Origin: Thermus sp. LT1-2-5
GTDB lineage: Bacteria > Deinococcota > Deinococci > Deinococcales > Thermaceae
Length of the DNA: 51,310 nucleotides
Assembly: GCF_040363165.1 (NCBI RefSeq)
Contig: NZ_BSRG01000013.1
Location: forward strand, 1 to 51,310
Direction of reading: 5' to 3'
The first letter of the stretch is position 1. Each line of letters begins with the position of its first letter. Under the pieces are notes generated by a model, which saw only the letters and a list, made by a program, of their open reading frames with translations, ran no database searches and was not told the DNA's origin. Below are positions 41,371 through 50,090 of the stretch, in pieces. The translations under genes and the position numbers were made by a program.

Positions 41371-41663
41371 AAGGGGTTTTCACCCCCCCTATACACTCCC
41401 CGCCCAACGGATACCGTGACCAGCACCCTCGTGAGGAGGCCGGTCGGCATGATTTCGGCGCCAGGCGTTCCCTCCTGGGTGGAACGGGGAAAGGACCAGG
41501 TATGAAGCCCTGCGGCACCGGCGGCGCGTCCAGGGACGCCTCGGCGGAAGGTGCATCGGTTGGCGGGGAATGCGATACTGACCGAGCTAAGAAACACCTC
41601 ACCCCCACAGAAAGCGAATGAGATTGAAGAAAGGAAACGAGGGATGAGGTGAAAACTTCTGTG
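41371..41663 (+). mobile_element. MITE: internally deleted copy of the transposon relic at 27.3-28.1 kb
   Basis: 41391-41480 matches the reverse complement of 28108-28020 (CTATACAC..GCCCAACGGAT..CGTGACC..CACCCTCG.GAGGAGGC..GGCGCCAGGCGT), and 41510-41663 matches the reverse complement of 27445-27325 (TGGCG..TCC.GGGA.GCCT.GGCGGAAGG, ACTGACCGAGCTAA, CACCTCACCCCCA.AGAA, GGTGAAAACTTCTGT). The ~620 nt between are deleted. The ends carry GGTTTTCACC and, inverted, GGTGAAAAC. It has no coding capacity and lies between the phn promoter and a toxin-antitoxin pair. Confidence 0.75.
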
Positions 41664-41685
41664 CTAGCGGTGAACTGGAGGAGCC

Positions 41686-41886
41686 ATGGCGGTGAAGGAA
41701 GAGGTTTTGCTCCTCCTGGAAAGGATGCCCGAGGCGCTCCAGAAAGAGGTGGCGGACTTCGCCCGCTTCCTCTTAGAGAAAAAGCTCGGGGAAGAACGCT
41801 CGTGGGAAACCCTTAGCCTCATCCAAGCGGTAAGGGACCTGCCGGAGGAAGACTACACCGAGGCCGACCTTAAGGAGCGCTGGTGA
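41686..41886 (+). CDS. DUF2281-type antitoxin
   Basis: 66 aa: MAVKEEVLLLLERMPEALQKEVADFARFLLEKKLGEE resembles DUF2281 (short helical antitoxin-like proteins often beside PIN or MazF toxins). The C-terminal half (VRDLPEEDYTEADLKERW) is acidic with a final Trp, suited to bind the toxin. GGAGGAG lies 4 nt before ATG 41686, and the stop overlaps the toxin GTG. Confidence 0.75.
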   Translation: MAVKEEVLLLLERMPEALQKEVADFARFLLEKKLGEERSWETLSLIQAVRDLPEEDYTEADLKERW

Positions 41887-42230
41887 GCCCCGGAGCCCTC
41901 GCCCTGCTCCGCTTCCCCCACACCGACCTTTCCCTCGGCAAACCCAGGCCCGTCCTGCTCCTTACCCCTACCCCTGGCCCTTACCCCGATTGGCTGGTGG
42001 CCATGGTGTCCAGCCAACTGGACCAGGCGGTCCCCGGGCTGGACGAAACCCTCCTAGAAACCGACCCAGACTTCCCAGAAACCAGCCTGAAGCGGGCCAG
42101 CGTGGTGCGCCTAAGCCGGCTGGCCGTGGTGGACAAGAGCCTGCTATTGGGCAAGCTGGGCGCCATAAGCCCCGAGCGCCTTCGCCGCATCCAGGCGCGG
42201 CTGTGCCAATGGATCTCCGGCCTCCCCTGA
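41883..42230 (+). CDS. MazF/PemK-like toxin
   Basis: 115 aa. SPGALALLRFPHTDLSLGKPRPVLLLTPTPGPYPDWLVAMVSSQ follows the MazF/PemK pattern (G-x-x-x-x-x-x-F-P-x-T-D..GKxRPxLVL), and TSLKRASVVRLSRLAVVDKSLLLGKLGAISPE matches the later strand and helix (S-x-V-x-x-x-x-L-x-x-x-D-x-x-x-x-x-x-G-x-L). Such proteins cleave mRNA. GTG 41883 overlaps the antitoxin stop. Probably a complete type II module. Confidence 0.78.
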   Translation: MSPGALALLRFPHTDLSLGKPRPVLLLTPTPGPYPDWLVAMVSSQLDQAVPGLDETLLETDPDFPETSLKRASVVRLSRLAVVDKSLLLGKLGAISPERLRRIQARLCQWISGLP

Positions 42231-42257
42231 CATCCTACCCGCGCTACCCTAAAGGCA

Positions 42258-42420
42258 ATGACCACGGAGGAGCGGCTCTACAAGCTGGAGGGGATCTTGG
42301 AAAGGGTCATGGCCACCCTCCCCGACCGGATAGGCCGAGGTCAACACCGCCCTCAACCGCCTCATGCTCTACTTCACCACCCTGGCCGCCGCCCTCGCCC
42401 TCCTCACCCTCCTCCGCTAG
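42258..42420 (+). pseudogene. Remnant of a small coiled-coil membrane protein gene
   Basis: MTTEERLYKLEGILERVMATLPDRIG starts at 42258; after a frameshift near 42335 the frame continues EVNTALNRLMLYFTTLAAALALLTLLR and stops at 42420. Thermus relatives of this type have a long coiled coil between these two parts, so an internal deletion with frameshift is likely. I infer a dead gene. Confidence 0.5.
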
Positions 42421-42832
42421 CCCTCAGAAGCAAAGGCCCGCAAGGCGGGGAGGTGTTTCCCTGGCGAAGAGGCCCTTCACCACCCCCTGGCCCAAGGCCA
42501 GGCCCAACGCCACCAACGCCCAAGCCCACAAGCGCGCGGCACACCCCTTTCCACCCTTTGGCCCCTTCACCCTACACGGTGCGCTTTTCCCCCGCAAAGC
42601 AACTGGAGCCCGTCAAGGGATCCTTCCGCGGGCTACACCCCGCTGCGAAAAAGAACCACACCCGTGGACTGCGTCGACCGGTACAGGGCCCTTCCCAGCG
42701 TCGAAGGGGGCGTCTACCCTGCCCAGCGCTGGGTTGCGATAAGAACCTCCCCCAGGCTTTTTCCCTTGAGACGGGGTTTGTCCTTGACCCCGCACTGCCG
42801 CCCCCGGTTAGATCTAGCCGCGGCGCCGCTAG
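42421..42832. other. Gene-free stretch, nothing recognised
   Basis: About 410 nt without ribosome-binding site, promoter or codon pattern on either strand. The part at 42590-42740 has several short GC-rich inverted repeats but none strong enough to call. It probably consists of decayed DNA between the toxin-antitoxin and transposon remnants. Confidence 0.35.
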
Positions 42833-43105
42833 CTACAGCGGAGGCGGGCTAAAGCCGAACTCGCGGGCCGCTTCGCGGATCTCCCGCAAAAGGCGCCCTA
42901 TCCGCTCCTCCTCCTCGAGCGTGGCGGGGCGAACCCGTCCGAGGAGGGTGTACAGCGCCCCGAGCTCGGCCACCTCGCCCTGCCAATCCAGGTCGTCCCA
43001 GTCGTCCGGGTTGCGCAGGGCGTCACGGATGAGGGCCCAGCGGCTCTCGGCCCGCTCTAGGAGCCGAGCTGCGGGTTCTTCCTGAGCCAGACGCGATTGG
43101 GCCAT
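42833..43105 (-). CDS. Small hypothetical protein, 90 aa
   Basis: Highly charged helical protein (ESRWALIRDALRNPDDWDDLDWQGEVAELGALYTLLGRVRPATLEEEERIGRLLREIREAAREFGF). Overlaps the end of the upstream gene by 49 nt, which suggests coupling as in two-gene toxin-antitoxin modules, but no family is recognised. No clear Shine-Dalgarno sequence. Confidence 0.5.
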   Translation of the reverse strand: MAQSRLAQEEPAARLLERAESRWALIRDALRNPDDWDDLDWQGEVAELGALYTLLGRVRPATLEEEERIGRLLREIREAAREFGFSPPPL

Positions 43106-43385
43106 AGGGTAATCGCCTCCAAGGAGGAAGCGAGGTATCCCGCCACTAGTGTACCGCGCGTGAGGTCGTAGACCACCTCGAGCCAGGGAGCAGCTTCCGG
43201 CTCCAAGTCCTCCCTCGCCACCTCGCTTGGGGCTATGACCAGCGCCACCGGACCCTGGGGTGGAGCGTGAACCACCACGGCGGCCTCCGGGTGAAGAGCT
43301 GCCCGGCGCAAAATCTCTAGGAACCGCCCAGGGGTTAGGTCGGGGCGGAACTGGCGGCCAATTAGGGTGTGCCGGACGAGCTTCT
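43057..43385 (-). pseudogene. Hypothetical gene cut at its 5' end by an IS200/IS605 end
   Basis: The frame runs KLVRHTLIGRQFRPDLTPGRFLEILRRAALHPEAAVVVHAPPQGPVALVIAPSEVARED... to NPQLGS and is open back to the IS tip at 43385, where a TAG follows. No ATG/GTG is found before the IS; only a TTG at 43311 could start it. Thus the original N-terminus is probably lost. Product not recognised. Confidence 0.5.
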
Positions 43386-43462
43386 ATACTCCCCGTTCTG
43401 AAGAACGGGGCTGCAAGCTAGGCTTCGCCTGACCTCGCTTCAGGTCGTGGCCGAAACCACGT
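43381..43462 (-). mobile_element. IS200/IS605 right-end remnant
   Basis: Minus strand: GKDVVSATT-stop (end of TnpB), then GAGGTCAGGCGAAGCC, CTTGCAGC and the hairpin CCCCGTTC-TT-GAACGGGG. Order and sequence match the ends at 16451-16485 and 32765-32822, but the terminal hairpin has a different, self-consistent stem, i.e. a related but distinct element. Confidence 0.7.
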
Positions 43463-43500
43463 CCTTCCCCGTAACATAGCTTCTCCCCACCCCTTTTTCT

Positions 43501-43800
43501 CTAAGCGTTCAGCTTGTCCTCCGCCAGAACGGGGAAGCCCAGCACCTCGTAGTCGTCGTTCTCGTACAGCAGGGCTACGTAGACCAGCTTGGGCAGGAGT
43601 TCCAGGGTCAGGAGGTCCTGGTAGACGTCAGGGGGAAGGCGGCGCTTGACCTCCTCCCACAGGGACCGTTGCGTTTGGGGGGAAATCGGGGGAAGGCAGG
43701 AGAACCGCCACCTGGGCTTGCCTAGTAAATCGAAATCGCCTTGTACCCCGGCGGGGGAGGGAGAAGGGAAAGGAGAACTCTTAGTGCATAGACCGCAAGC
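43501..43800 (-). pseudogene. Fragment of an unrecognised gene joined to a dispersed repeat
   Basis: The last 60 residues, SPQTQRSLWEEVKRRLPPDVYQDLLTLELLPKLVYVALLYENDDYEVLGFPVLAEDKLNA, look like a genuine protein C-terminus with normal codon use. The upstream part (PSPSPAGVQGDFDLLGKP) corresponds to a DNA repeat that occurs again near 45560-45675, so the reading frame is probably composite. No known family. Confidence 0.4.
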
Positions 43801-43805
43801 TCCAA
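43712..43805 (-). repeat. Dispersed repeat, copy 1 (inverted relative to copy 2 at 45560-45675)
   Basis: On the minus strand this reads GCGCTTTTGGAGCTTGCGG, CCCTCCCCCGCCGGGG, ACAAGGCGATTT and TTACTAGGCAAGC. Copy 2 on the plus strand has GCGCGTTCTGGAGCTTGGGG, CCCTCCCCCGCCGGGG, GCAAGGTGATTT and ACCAGGCAAGC in the same order. The two copies point at each other across 1.8 kb. Confidence 0.65.
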
Positions 43806-43904
43806 AAGCGCCCACACCCTCGCCGTCTTGGGCTCGCGCTCAAGGAGATACCCACCCCCTAGCCGCGTCTTCCTCCCCCCCCAAACACCCCCTCCACCAC
43901 CCCA

Positions 43905-44312
43905 CGAAACTGGTACACCCTAGTTTGGTCCTTGCTCCGGTAGCTCAGGCCGGTGGTGTCCATGAGGCAAAAGGGAGGTCAGGGTCTTGGGGCGGGAGGT
44001 GGGCCTCCACCTCCTGGGCCAGGCGGTGGAGGAGGTCCTCCAGGAGGCTCGGGTCTAGGTGGTGGAGGGCGTAGCGGGCGAGGGATGGAGGGGAGGGGAA
44101 GGGTTCCTCCATATCAAGTCATGGAGGAGGGCGAGGTAGAGGGCGTGGGCGTAGCGCCAGGGTCTGCCCCTTCGGCCCTTGGGGGTGGGAGGGGCGACCT
44201 CCTGGGCCAGGCGAAGGCAGTGGGTGAGGACCTCCTTGGGGCTTGGCTCTCGTCGGGGAAAGCCGCGCTTGCCCAGGGCTCTAGGATGAATGACTCGGAG
44301 TGGAGTTTGCAA
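43905..44312 (-). pseudogene. DDE transposase N-terminal remnant, frameshifted
   Basis: Minus strand encodes KEVLTHCLRLAQEVAPPTPKGRRGRPWRYAHALYLALLHDLIW, then in another frame PSLARYALHHLDPSLLEDLLHRLAQEVEAHLPPQDPDLP and, after a second shift, LLMDTTGLSYRSKDQTRVYQ, whose D-T-T-G is the first catalytic Asp of IS4/IS5-type transposases. The rest is missing. Confidence 0.65.
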
Positions 44313-44322
44313 GGCAAGCCCA

Positions 44323-44328
44323 TATACT
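44323..44328 (+). promoter_or_regulatory. -10 element TATACT for a leaderless transcript
   Basis: TATACT ends 6 nt before GTG 44335 and no Shine-Dalgarno sequence is present. The -35 region lies in transposon debris and has no clear hexamer. Confidence 0.5.
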
Positions 44329-44334
44329 GGCCCC

Positions 44335-44676
44335 GTGCACTTTCAGGTGCCCCGAGCCAAGCTCACCGAGTACCTCCTCAACCCCAAGCACCCGGCGGGA
44401 GGAAGCAAGGCCCGCTTCTTCGCCAGCCTGGGCTTTACCCCCGAGCGTCCCGAGGCCCTAGAGGCGGCCCTCCTGCGCCACGAGGAGGTGGAGCGCCGGC
44501 CCGGTTTCCAGGGCCAAGGGGTGCTGGTGGTCCTGAGAGGGCTTCTACGGGGCCCCAAGCGGGAGGCGTGCGTGCAGAGCGTCTGGTATCTTGAGGAGGA
44601 AAGGGAAGCGGCGCGACTGGTGACGGCGTACCCTTGGAAGGGGAAGGGATGCGGGAGCACGACTTGGTGGTCTTAA
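44335..44676 (+). CDS. DUF6883-like protein, probable toxin-like partner of DUF4926
   Basis: 113 aa from GTG 44335. FQVPRAKLTEYLLNPKHPAGGSKARFFASLGFTPERPEALEAALLRHEEVER follows the DUF6883 pattern (K-x-x-x-Y-L-L-N..HP-x-G-x-x-K-A-x-F-F-x-x-x-G), and the C-terminal half continues VLVVLRGLLRGPKREACVQSVWYLEEEREAARLVTAYP, ending in a single-domain small alpha/beta protein. I recall this family beside DUF4926 in many bacteria. The K/H/R-rich core would suit an RNase-like fold, but no activity is known to me. Confidence 0.65.
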   Translation: MHFQVPRAKLTEYLLNPKHPAGGSKARFFASLGFTPERPEALEAALLRHEEVERRPGFQGQGVLVVLRGLLRGPKREACVQSVWYLEEEREAARLVTAYPWKGKGCGSTTWWS

Positions 44677-44864
44677 AGCGGGACAAGGAGGCGTGGGGCC
44701 TCGAGGCGGGGGACGTAGGGACCATCGTCCTGGTCTACCCGGAAGGCGGGTACTTGGTGGAGTTCGTGGACCACGAGGGGAATACCCTAGCCCTCCTGGA
44801 CCTTTCCGAGGAGGAGGTGGCTCCCCTTAAGGGCCCCGCCCTTCTCCGGGCTAAGAGCGCCTGA
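44649..44864 (+). CDS. DUF4926 family protein
   Basis: 71 aa: MREHDLVVLKRDKEAWGLEAGDVGTIVLVYPEGGYLVEFVDHEGNTLALLDLSEEEVAPL, a small SH3-like beta-barrel as in DUF4926. Overlaps the end of the DUF6883-like gene by 28 nt, with GGAAGGG as ribosome-binding site. The overlap and constant pairing suggest a two-component module in which this protein is the immunity or antitoxin part; this is inference. Confidence 0.7.
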   Translation: MREHDLVVLKRDKEAWGLEAGDVGTIVLVYPEGGYLVEFVDHEGNTLALLDLSEEEVAPLKGPALLRAKSA

Positions 44865-44879
44865 AGCCTGTCCTTGGGC

Positions 44880-45455
44880 CGACCCCCCAGCCTTGGGGGT
44901 CTTTGCGGACGATGTTTTGCGGACCCCGTAGGTAACGAAACCACGTAACCCCGCAGCACCGCCACCGCCCAAGCCCCTACCCTCGGCACCTGACACCCGT
45001 CCTCCCGGAAAAGCGCATCCCGCACCCAGAAGGAACCGTTCTCTATCCCCACCCCCCAACCAGCAACTCCCTCCTCGCCTTGGGCACACCTCCCGCTCCA
45101 GCCACACCGCCTGTCGGTACCCGGGAAAGGCCAGAAGCGCCTCGGGCAGATAGGGAGAAGCCCAGACCCAATAGGTCCACACCTCCCCGTCCCGTTCCAC
45201 CCTCCCCTCCGCCTGGGCCTGGGCCAGGGCGGTCCGCAGGTGCAGGGCCAGGACCTCCACAAGCCTGACCTGGGGGCCCCTCCCCTTGCGCTTCCCCTTA
45301 GCCCCTTCCCGTCCACCCCCAGGACCTCCCCTATCCCTGCCTTGGGGAAGACCACCAGGGGAGCCTCCTGGGTCCTGTAGGGGTCTAGGCGGTGGAGAAG
45401 AAGGGTGAGGATGGGGGTGCGGAACTTGGGCCAACGCCTCGCCTAGGGTCATGGG
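44880..45455 (-). pseudogene. ISAs1-family transposase remnant, multiply frameshifted
   Basis: Joined from several frames of the minus strand: MTLGEALAQVPH, then KAGIGEVLGVDGKGLRGS (the ISAs1/H-repeat catalytic Asp motif A-V-D-G-K), KRKGRGPQVRLVEVLALHLRTALAQAQAEGRVERDGEVWTYWVWASPYLPEALLAFPGYRQAVWLERE and ENGSFWVRDALFREDGCQVPRVGAWAVAVLRGYVV, close to ENGxxxVRDVxFxEDxxRxR of this family. Parts between are deleted. Confidence 0.72.
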
Positions 45456-45559
45456 GCGATGTCTACTCCAAAGGGGGTATAACGGCCAAGTCTGGGTGTT
45501 GAAAGGGATGAAGACGGGGATGGAAGATGGATATTAGGCGAAGGGAAGACGAAAACAGC

Positions 45560-45675
45560 GAAGGTGCGCGCGTTCTGGAGCTTGGGGCCTATGCCCCCAA
45601 GATACGGGCTCTACTTGCAGATTTTCCTTCCCCCTCCCCCGCCGGGGCGCAAGGTGATTTACCAGGCAAGCTCAT
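45560..45675 (+). repeat. Dispersed repeat, copy 2
   Basis: Plus-strand counterpart of 43712-43805 (see there). It is followed by 55 nt of A/T-rich DNA that carry the promoter of the AbrB-type gene. A short open frame (45527-45727) runs through it but has no ribosome-binding site. Confidence 0.6.
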
Positions 45676-45719
45676 TCTGGTGTTACGAACTCTACTAGTG
45701 GAACAAACTCACATTGTGG

Positions 45720-45725
45720 TACGCT
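45720..45725 (+). promoter_or_regulatory. Candidate -10 element of the AbrB/VapC pair
   Basis: TACGCT lies 6 nt before ATG 45732, in the only A/T-rich stretch nearby, and there is no Shine-Dalgarno sequence. It fits the leaderless pattern seen at the other toxin-antitoxin genes in this window, but the hexamer is weak. Confidence 0.35.
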
Positions 45726-45731
45726 AAAGGC

Positions 45732-46001
45732 ATGGACCACCCGACTCCTGGGGCGTATACCACCCACCTGGGGGCTAAGGGGCGCCTCGTCCTGCCCAAA
45801 GAGGTGCGTAAGGCCCTGGGCCTGAAGGAAGGGGACCGGATCCTCCTCCGGGTGCGCGAGGACGGAACCCTGGAGCTCCTACCCGCTCGCCAGGTGGCCC
45901 GGAGGGCCCGGGGCAGGTTCGCCCACCTCCTCCAGGGTCAGAGCCTCGTGGAGGAGCTTCTGGCGGAGCGCCGGGAAGAGGCCCGACGGGAGGAAGGATG
46001 A
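45732..46001 (+). CDS. vapB: AbrB/MazE-type antitoxin
   Basis: 89 aa. TTHLGAKGRLVLPKEVRKALGLKEGDRILLRVREDGTLELLP is a SpoVT/AbrB swapped-hairpin DNA-binding domain (residues ~10-52). The C-terminal helix QVARRARGRFAHLLQGQSLVEELLAERREEARREEG binds the toxin. Overlaps the PIN toxin gene by 4 nt. Confidence 0.88.
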   Translation: MDHPTPGAYTTHLGAKGRLVLPKEVRKALGLKEGDRILLRVREDGTLELLPARQVARRARGRFAHLLQGQSLVEELLAERREEARREEG

Positions 46002-46399
46002 GGGTGGTGCTGGACGCCTCCGCCCTCCTGGCCCTACTCGGGGACGAGCCCGGGGCCGAGCGGGTGGAGGAGGCCCTGGAGGAAGGGGCGTACCTGAGCG
46101 CCGTGAACTTGGCCGAGGTCCTCTCCAAGCTGGCCGAGCGCGGGGTGGATCCCGTTTCCGCCCGGGCGGAGATGGAGCGGGAAGGGCTTTTGGGGGCTTT
46201 GGTGGAGGTGGTCCCCTTTGGGGAGGAGGACGCCCTGGAAGTGGCCCGTTTGAGGCCCTTGACCCGTTTCGCGGGGCTTTCCTTTGGCGACCGGGCCTGC
46301 TTGGCCTTGGCAAGGCGGCTAGGGCTTTGTGCCCTCACCGCGGACCGCTCATGGGCGGAGCTCGACCTAGGCGTGCGTGTGGAAGTGCTCCGCTCGTGA
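45998..46399 (+). CDS. vapC: PIN-domain ribonuclease toxin
   Basis: 133 aa. Acidic active-site residues in MRVVLDASALLALLGDEPG (Asp6), SAVNLAEVLSKLAERG (Glu), and FAGLSFGDRACLALARRLGLCALTADRSW (Asp near residue 96 and 114). Second complete VapBC pair of the window, of a different antitoxin type from the one at 28.4 kb. A strong hairpin follows the stop. Confidence 0.9.
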   Translation: MRVVLDASALLALLGDEPGAERVEEALEEGAYLSAVNLAEVLSKLAERGVDPVSARAEMEREGLLGALVEVVPFGEEDALEVARLRPLTRFAGLSFGDRACLALARRLGLCALTADRSWAELDLGVRVEVLRS

Positions 46400-46405
46400 G
46401 GACTT

Positions 46406-46432
46406 CCTCGGACCTCGGGCTCGAGTCTGAGG
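46406..46432. terminator. Bidirectional terminator-like hairpin between vapC and the AraC-type gene
   Basis: CCTCGGAC (46406-46413) pairs with GTCTGAGG (46425-46432, one G-T) and TCG/CGA extend the stem inside the loop. It lies exactly between two convergent genes. T-run is absent. Confidence 0.5.
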
Positions 46433-46437
46433 TGCCT

Positions 46438-47364
46438 CTACCCGGCTTCTGAAAGCGCTAGCCCGCGCTGAGTACGCAGACGGGCAACGTCCCTAGAGGG
46501 CGCAGTGCCAAAGAAGTGGCGGTACTCCCGCACAAACTGGGAGGGACTGGCGTAACCCACCTCACGGGCCACCTGGGCCACGGCTAGGCCTTCCAGGAGA
46601 AGCTTTCTGGCTTCCTGGAGACGCAAGGCTTTCTGGTACTGCAGCGGGGTAAGGGAGGTCAGGCGTTTGAAGTGGTGATAAAAAGCGCTCTTGCCCAAGT
46701 GGGTGAGCCGGACTAAAACTCCCACATCCAAGGGCTCGCGGAAGTGGGCTCGAATGTGATCTATAGCCCGGGCAATGCGGCGTAGGTGGGGGTCCAATAG
46801 GCTGAGCTGGGCCAGAATGGGGTTTGCCTGGAGGAGGCGGAGGAGCATCTCCTGCCGATAGAGGGGGGCAAGGAGCTTTTGGTCCTTGGGGTCTCCCAGC
46901 GCTTTCAAGAAGCGTGAGGCAGCCTCCAACAACTCAGAAGAGGTGGTCCCGGCAAAAACCGGGCGGGCCTCTCCAGGTAGGAGCCCCTCGGGGTAGACCT
47001 TGGCCGCAAGCTCCGCCAGCTCCACCGGGTCCAAAACGAGCTTTAGACACAGGAAGGGGCGCTCGGGGGACGCCTCGAGGACCTGGGCCCTGAGAGGCAG
47101 GTCCAACGTGGTGATGAGCACGCGAGCGGGATCGTAGCGCACCACCTCCCGCCCATAAAAGACCGCCTTGGCTCCTTGAGCCACCAGACAGACCGCGGGC
47201 TCGTACAGCGCTGGCCGGACCTCGGACTCGCGCTTGGAATTCCGGTACACGTAGGCCCCAGGAACGGGCAGGGGAAAACTGCCATCCTCCGGCGCATAGC
47301 GGAGGAGCCGTTCCGCTAAGCCACCTAATAAGCCGTTGAACTCAGCGCCTTGGCGATGCGCCAT
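46438..47364 (-). CDS. AraC-family regulator with AraC_N cupin domain (YqhC-like)
   Basis: 308 aa. The N-terminal ~190 residues (EVRPALYEPAVCLVAQGAKAVFYGREVVRYDPARVLITTLDLPLRAQV) match the AraC_N sensor domain; the C-terminal 100 residues hold two helix-turn-helix units, LDVGVLVRLTHLGKSAFYHHFKRLTSLTPLQYQKALRLQEARKLL and VAQVAREVGYASPSQFVREYRHFFG. It is divergent from an alcohol dehydrogenase gene, like E. coli yqhC (aldehyde-responsive). TAAGAT ends 6 nt before the ATG, so its mRNA may be leaderless. Probably activates the neighbouring operon. Confidence 0.9.
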   Translation of the reverse strand: MAHRQGAEFNGLLGGLAERLLRYAPEDGSFPLPVPGAYVYRNSKRESEVRPALYEPAVCLVAQGAKAVFYGREVVRYDPARVLITTLDLPLRAQVLEASPERPFLCLKLVLDPVELAELAAKVYPEGLLPGEARPVFAGTTSSELLEAASRFLKALGDPKDQKLLAPLYRQEMLLRLLQANPILAQLSLLDPHLRRIARAIDHIRAHFREPLDVGVLVRLTHLGKSAFYHHFKRLTSLTPLQYQKALRLQEARKLLLEGLAVAQVAREVGYASPSQFVREYRHFFGTAPSRDVARLRTQRGLALSEAG

Positions 47365-47394
47365 AACCCCATCTTAAACGTCCTGGTCACGCCT

Positions 47395-47474
47395 GGAAAA
47401 TTAGGCATGCACCCCGGAGGATTAGGCAACATCCCTGAGCGGAGAAGCGCCATCCTGAAACAGGAGGGTTAGGC

Positions 47475-47478
<4 letters not shown>
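47395..47478 (+). promoter_or_regulatory. Three direct repeats GGA-N3-TTAGGCA between araC-type and adh genes
   Basis: GGAAAATTAGGCATGC (47395), GGAGGATTAGGCAACA (47416) and GGAGGGTTAGGCATGC (47463) share GGA-N3-TTAGGCA. The first two are 21 nt (two helical turns) apart, the third 47 nt on. AraC-type activators bind such direct repeats. The third copy also contains the ribosome-binding site and ATG of adh, so it may instead reflect a duplicated gene start. Confidence 0.55.
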
Positions 47479-49186
<1,708 letters not shown>

Positions 49187-49207
49187 ACTTACCTGGAGGA
49201 GGTATGC

Positions 49208-49624
49208 ATGAAAGGCGGGAAAGCCAACGTCGCAGAAGCTGGCCATTGGACAAAGGAAGAACTTACCCGCATCGCTCAAGCCGATGACCTGCACGTCTCC
49301 CCTTTCCGGGAAGATGGCCTTACCTACGGCACCCCCACCTGGGTCTGGTGCGTGGTGGTGGGGGAGGCTCTTTACGCCCGAGCGTACCACGGCGAAGGCT
49401 CGAGCTGGTACCAGGCCGCCCTCAAGCAAAGGGCCGGGCGGGTGCGGGTAGCCGGGATGGTGCGCGAGGCGGTTTTTTTACCGGTGCCCCAGGAAGACCC
49501 TGTGCAGGAGGCCATTGATGCCGCCTACCGGGAGAAGTACCGGGGAAGCCCCTACCTCGAGGCTATGCTTAGCCCCAGGGCCCGCGCAGCCACCGTACGC
49601 ATCTTGCCCCGGGAGGAGGAATAG
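49208..49624 (+). CDS. DUF2255 family protein
   Basis: 138 aa: HWTKEELTRIAQADDLHVSPFREDGLTYGTPTWVWCVVVGEALYARAYHGEGSSWYQAALKQRAGRVRVAGMVREAVFLPV, characteristic of DUF2255 (small beta-barrel, split-barrel-like). Function unknown; often near oxidoreductases. CTGGAGGAGG precedes the ATG. Third gene of the adh operon. Confidence 0.85.
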   Translation: MKGGKANVAEAGHWTKEELTRIAQADDLHVSPFREDGLTYGTPTWVWCVVVGEALYARAYHGEGSSWYQAALKQRAGRVRVAGMVREAVFLPVPQEDPVQEAIDAAYREKYRGSPYLEAMLSPRARAATVRILPREEE

Positions 49625-49627
49625 CCC

Positions 49628-50077
49628 ATGAGCCGGAGAATACCTATGAGCCTGACCCTTCTTGCCTTGGCCTTGGCCCTGGCCTTGGCCCAGACCCCGC
49701 CCCGCGAAGATGCCGTGAGGGTCCGCTTCCTCACCGCAAAAGGGGGAGAGGTGGTGGTCCGATTGGCGCAAAACCCCACTGCCCAGGGCTTCCTCGCGCT
49801 CTTACCCTTAACCCTGGAATTTCGCGACTTTAACCGCATGGAGAAGATCGCTTATCTGCCCAGGAGGCTTCCCACCCAAGGCTCCCCGAGCCACACTCCC
49901 AAGAACGGGGACCTTATCTACTTCGTCCCCTGGGGAAACATCGGCTTCTTTTACGACGTTGCCCGGCGGGACCCAAGCTTTGACGACCGCCTCATCCTCA
50001 TCGGCCGGGTAGAGCGCGGCTTTGAGCTGCTTTCCGACTTAGAGGTGGGGCCCGTGCGGGTAGAGCGAGTACGCTAA
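49628..50077 (+). CDS. Exported cyclophilin-like-fold protein
   Basis: 149 aa with a signal peptide (SLTLLALALALALA, residues ~8-21). The mature part VRVRFLTAKGGEVVVRLAQNPTAQGFLALLPLTLEFRDFNRMEKIAYLPRRLPTQG...PKNGDLIYFVPWGNIGFFYDVARRDPSFDDRLILIGRVERGFELLSDLEVG fits the 'cyclophilin-like' family (Cyclophil_like2), which lacks a known isomerase activity. Lies 3 nt after the DUF2255 gene; commonly grouped with AraC regulators, AKRs and cupins. Confidence 0.8.
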   Translation: MSRRIPMSLTLLALALALALAQTPPREDAVRVRFLTAKGGEVVVRLAQNPTAQGFLALLPLTLEFRDFNRMEKIAYLPRRLPTQGSPSHTPKNGDLIYFVPWGNIGFFYDVARRDPSFDDRLILIGRVERGFELLSDLEVGPVRVERVR

Positions 50078-50090
50078 GGAGGAGGTAAGG

